A DNA stretch of 22,459 nt. Origin: a virus. Below are positions 22,328-22,459 of the stretch, in pieces. The position numbers and the translations under genes were made by a program. How positions within the stretch are numbered: position 1 is the stretch's first letter; each line of letters begins with the position of its first letter. The DNA lies in IMG/VR virus record IMGVR_UViG_3300027704_000180, positions 1 to 22,459 of that record; one strand, 5' to 3'. The notes beneath the pieces were generated by a model that saw nothing but the letters and a program-made list of their open reading frames with translations, had not been told where the DNA came from and ran no database searches.

Positions 22328-22459
22328 AGATGTATCAATACCTAATATCTATGACTCTATAGTTAAGATATTAGCTGGGGAATTAGAAATAGATGAGTCA
22401 AGAATACAACATAAGAGTCATATACTAAATGATCTTGGTGGTGATAGTTTACAAATTGT
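22320..22459 (+). CDS. Acyl carrier protein-like gene (3' truncated by the window)
   Basis: The ATG at 22320 overlaps the end of the deformylase-like gene by 8 bases and the frame stays open to the window edge (46 complete codons). The visible part reads like the first half of an acyl carrier protein: helix 1 IYDSIVKILAGELEIDESRI, then the loop and NDLGGDSLQI. The D-S-L triad puts the phosphopantetheine attachment at Ser43 (codon 22446-22448), close to Ser36 of E. coli ACP allowing for the longer N-terminus. ACPs carry acyl groups in fatty-acid, lipid or peptide-type synthesis. Modification would require a phosphopantetheinyl transferase, host or phage. What is joined to it lies outside the window, so a free ACP and a carrier domain of a larger protein cannot be told apart. 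Confidence 0.8.
   Translation, partial: MGRDVSIPNIYDSIVKILAGELEIDESRIQHKSHILNDLGGDSLQI

Noticed and set aside
1-22459. tRNA genes, CRISPR arrays, insertion sequences, inteins or homing endonucleases
   Set aside because: Gaps between genes are too short for tRNAs, no spaced direct repeats were seen, and the terminase, portal and capsid genes show no insertion interrupting their conserved motifs.

Overview
The window is about 22.5 kb from a T4-like (Tevenvirinae-type) myovirus genome. It is AT-rich (roughly one third G+C by eye), gene-dense and coded entirely on the + strand. The gene content, the marine-type accessory genes and the low G+C resemble T4-like phages of marine bacteria (cyanophages or pelagimyophages). 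No photosynthesis gene is visible to point to a cyanobacterial host, so the host is left open. No tRNA, insertion sequence, integrase, homing endonuclease or CRISPR array was seen, and no gene-free stretch reaches 300 bases.

Left part (1-13774), the late morphogenesis block in the T4 order: end of a neck protein (gp14-like), gp15, gp16 (small terminase), [a small MscS-like membrane protein and an SNase-type nuclease], gp17 (large terminase), [a 2OG-Fe(II) oxygenase-like protein], gp18 (sheath), gp19 (tube), gp20 (portal), a gp67-like core protein, two unnamed head-region proteins, gp21 (protease), gp22 (scaffold) and gp23 (major capsid protein). Bracketed genes are extra relative to the T4 core. 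A strong intrinsic terminator with a UUCG loop follows gp23.

Transition (13775-14441): a late-promoter-like box precedes a gp3-like tail protein so closely that its mRNA would be leaderless. A sigma70-type promoter (TTGACC, 17 bp, TATATT) then starts the next block.

Right part (14442-22459), a recombination and regulation block: a CDKHVVKM-family protein, UvsY, a SAM methyltransferase, two small proteins, UvsW helicase, an Sm-like protein, the late sigma factor gp55, gp47 and gp46 (Mre11/Rad50-type nuclease), a peptide-deformylase-like protein lacking the canonical HE residues, and the start of an acyl carrier protein gene cut by the window edge. Many stops and starts overlap, suggesting translational coupling.

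The blocks fit together: gp55, made from the right block, would recognise the five TATAAATA-like boxes seen before gp18, gp19, the gp67-like gene, gp22 and the gp3-like gene. UvsY, UvsW and gp46/47 would supply recombination-dependent replication, making concatemers for gp16/gp17 to package into gp20-gp23 heads. The most unusual items are the deformylase-like protein with QMADH in place of HExxH coupled to an ACP gene, the one-helix MscS-like protein, and the predicted leaderless late transcript.
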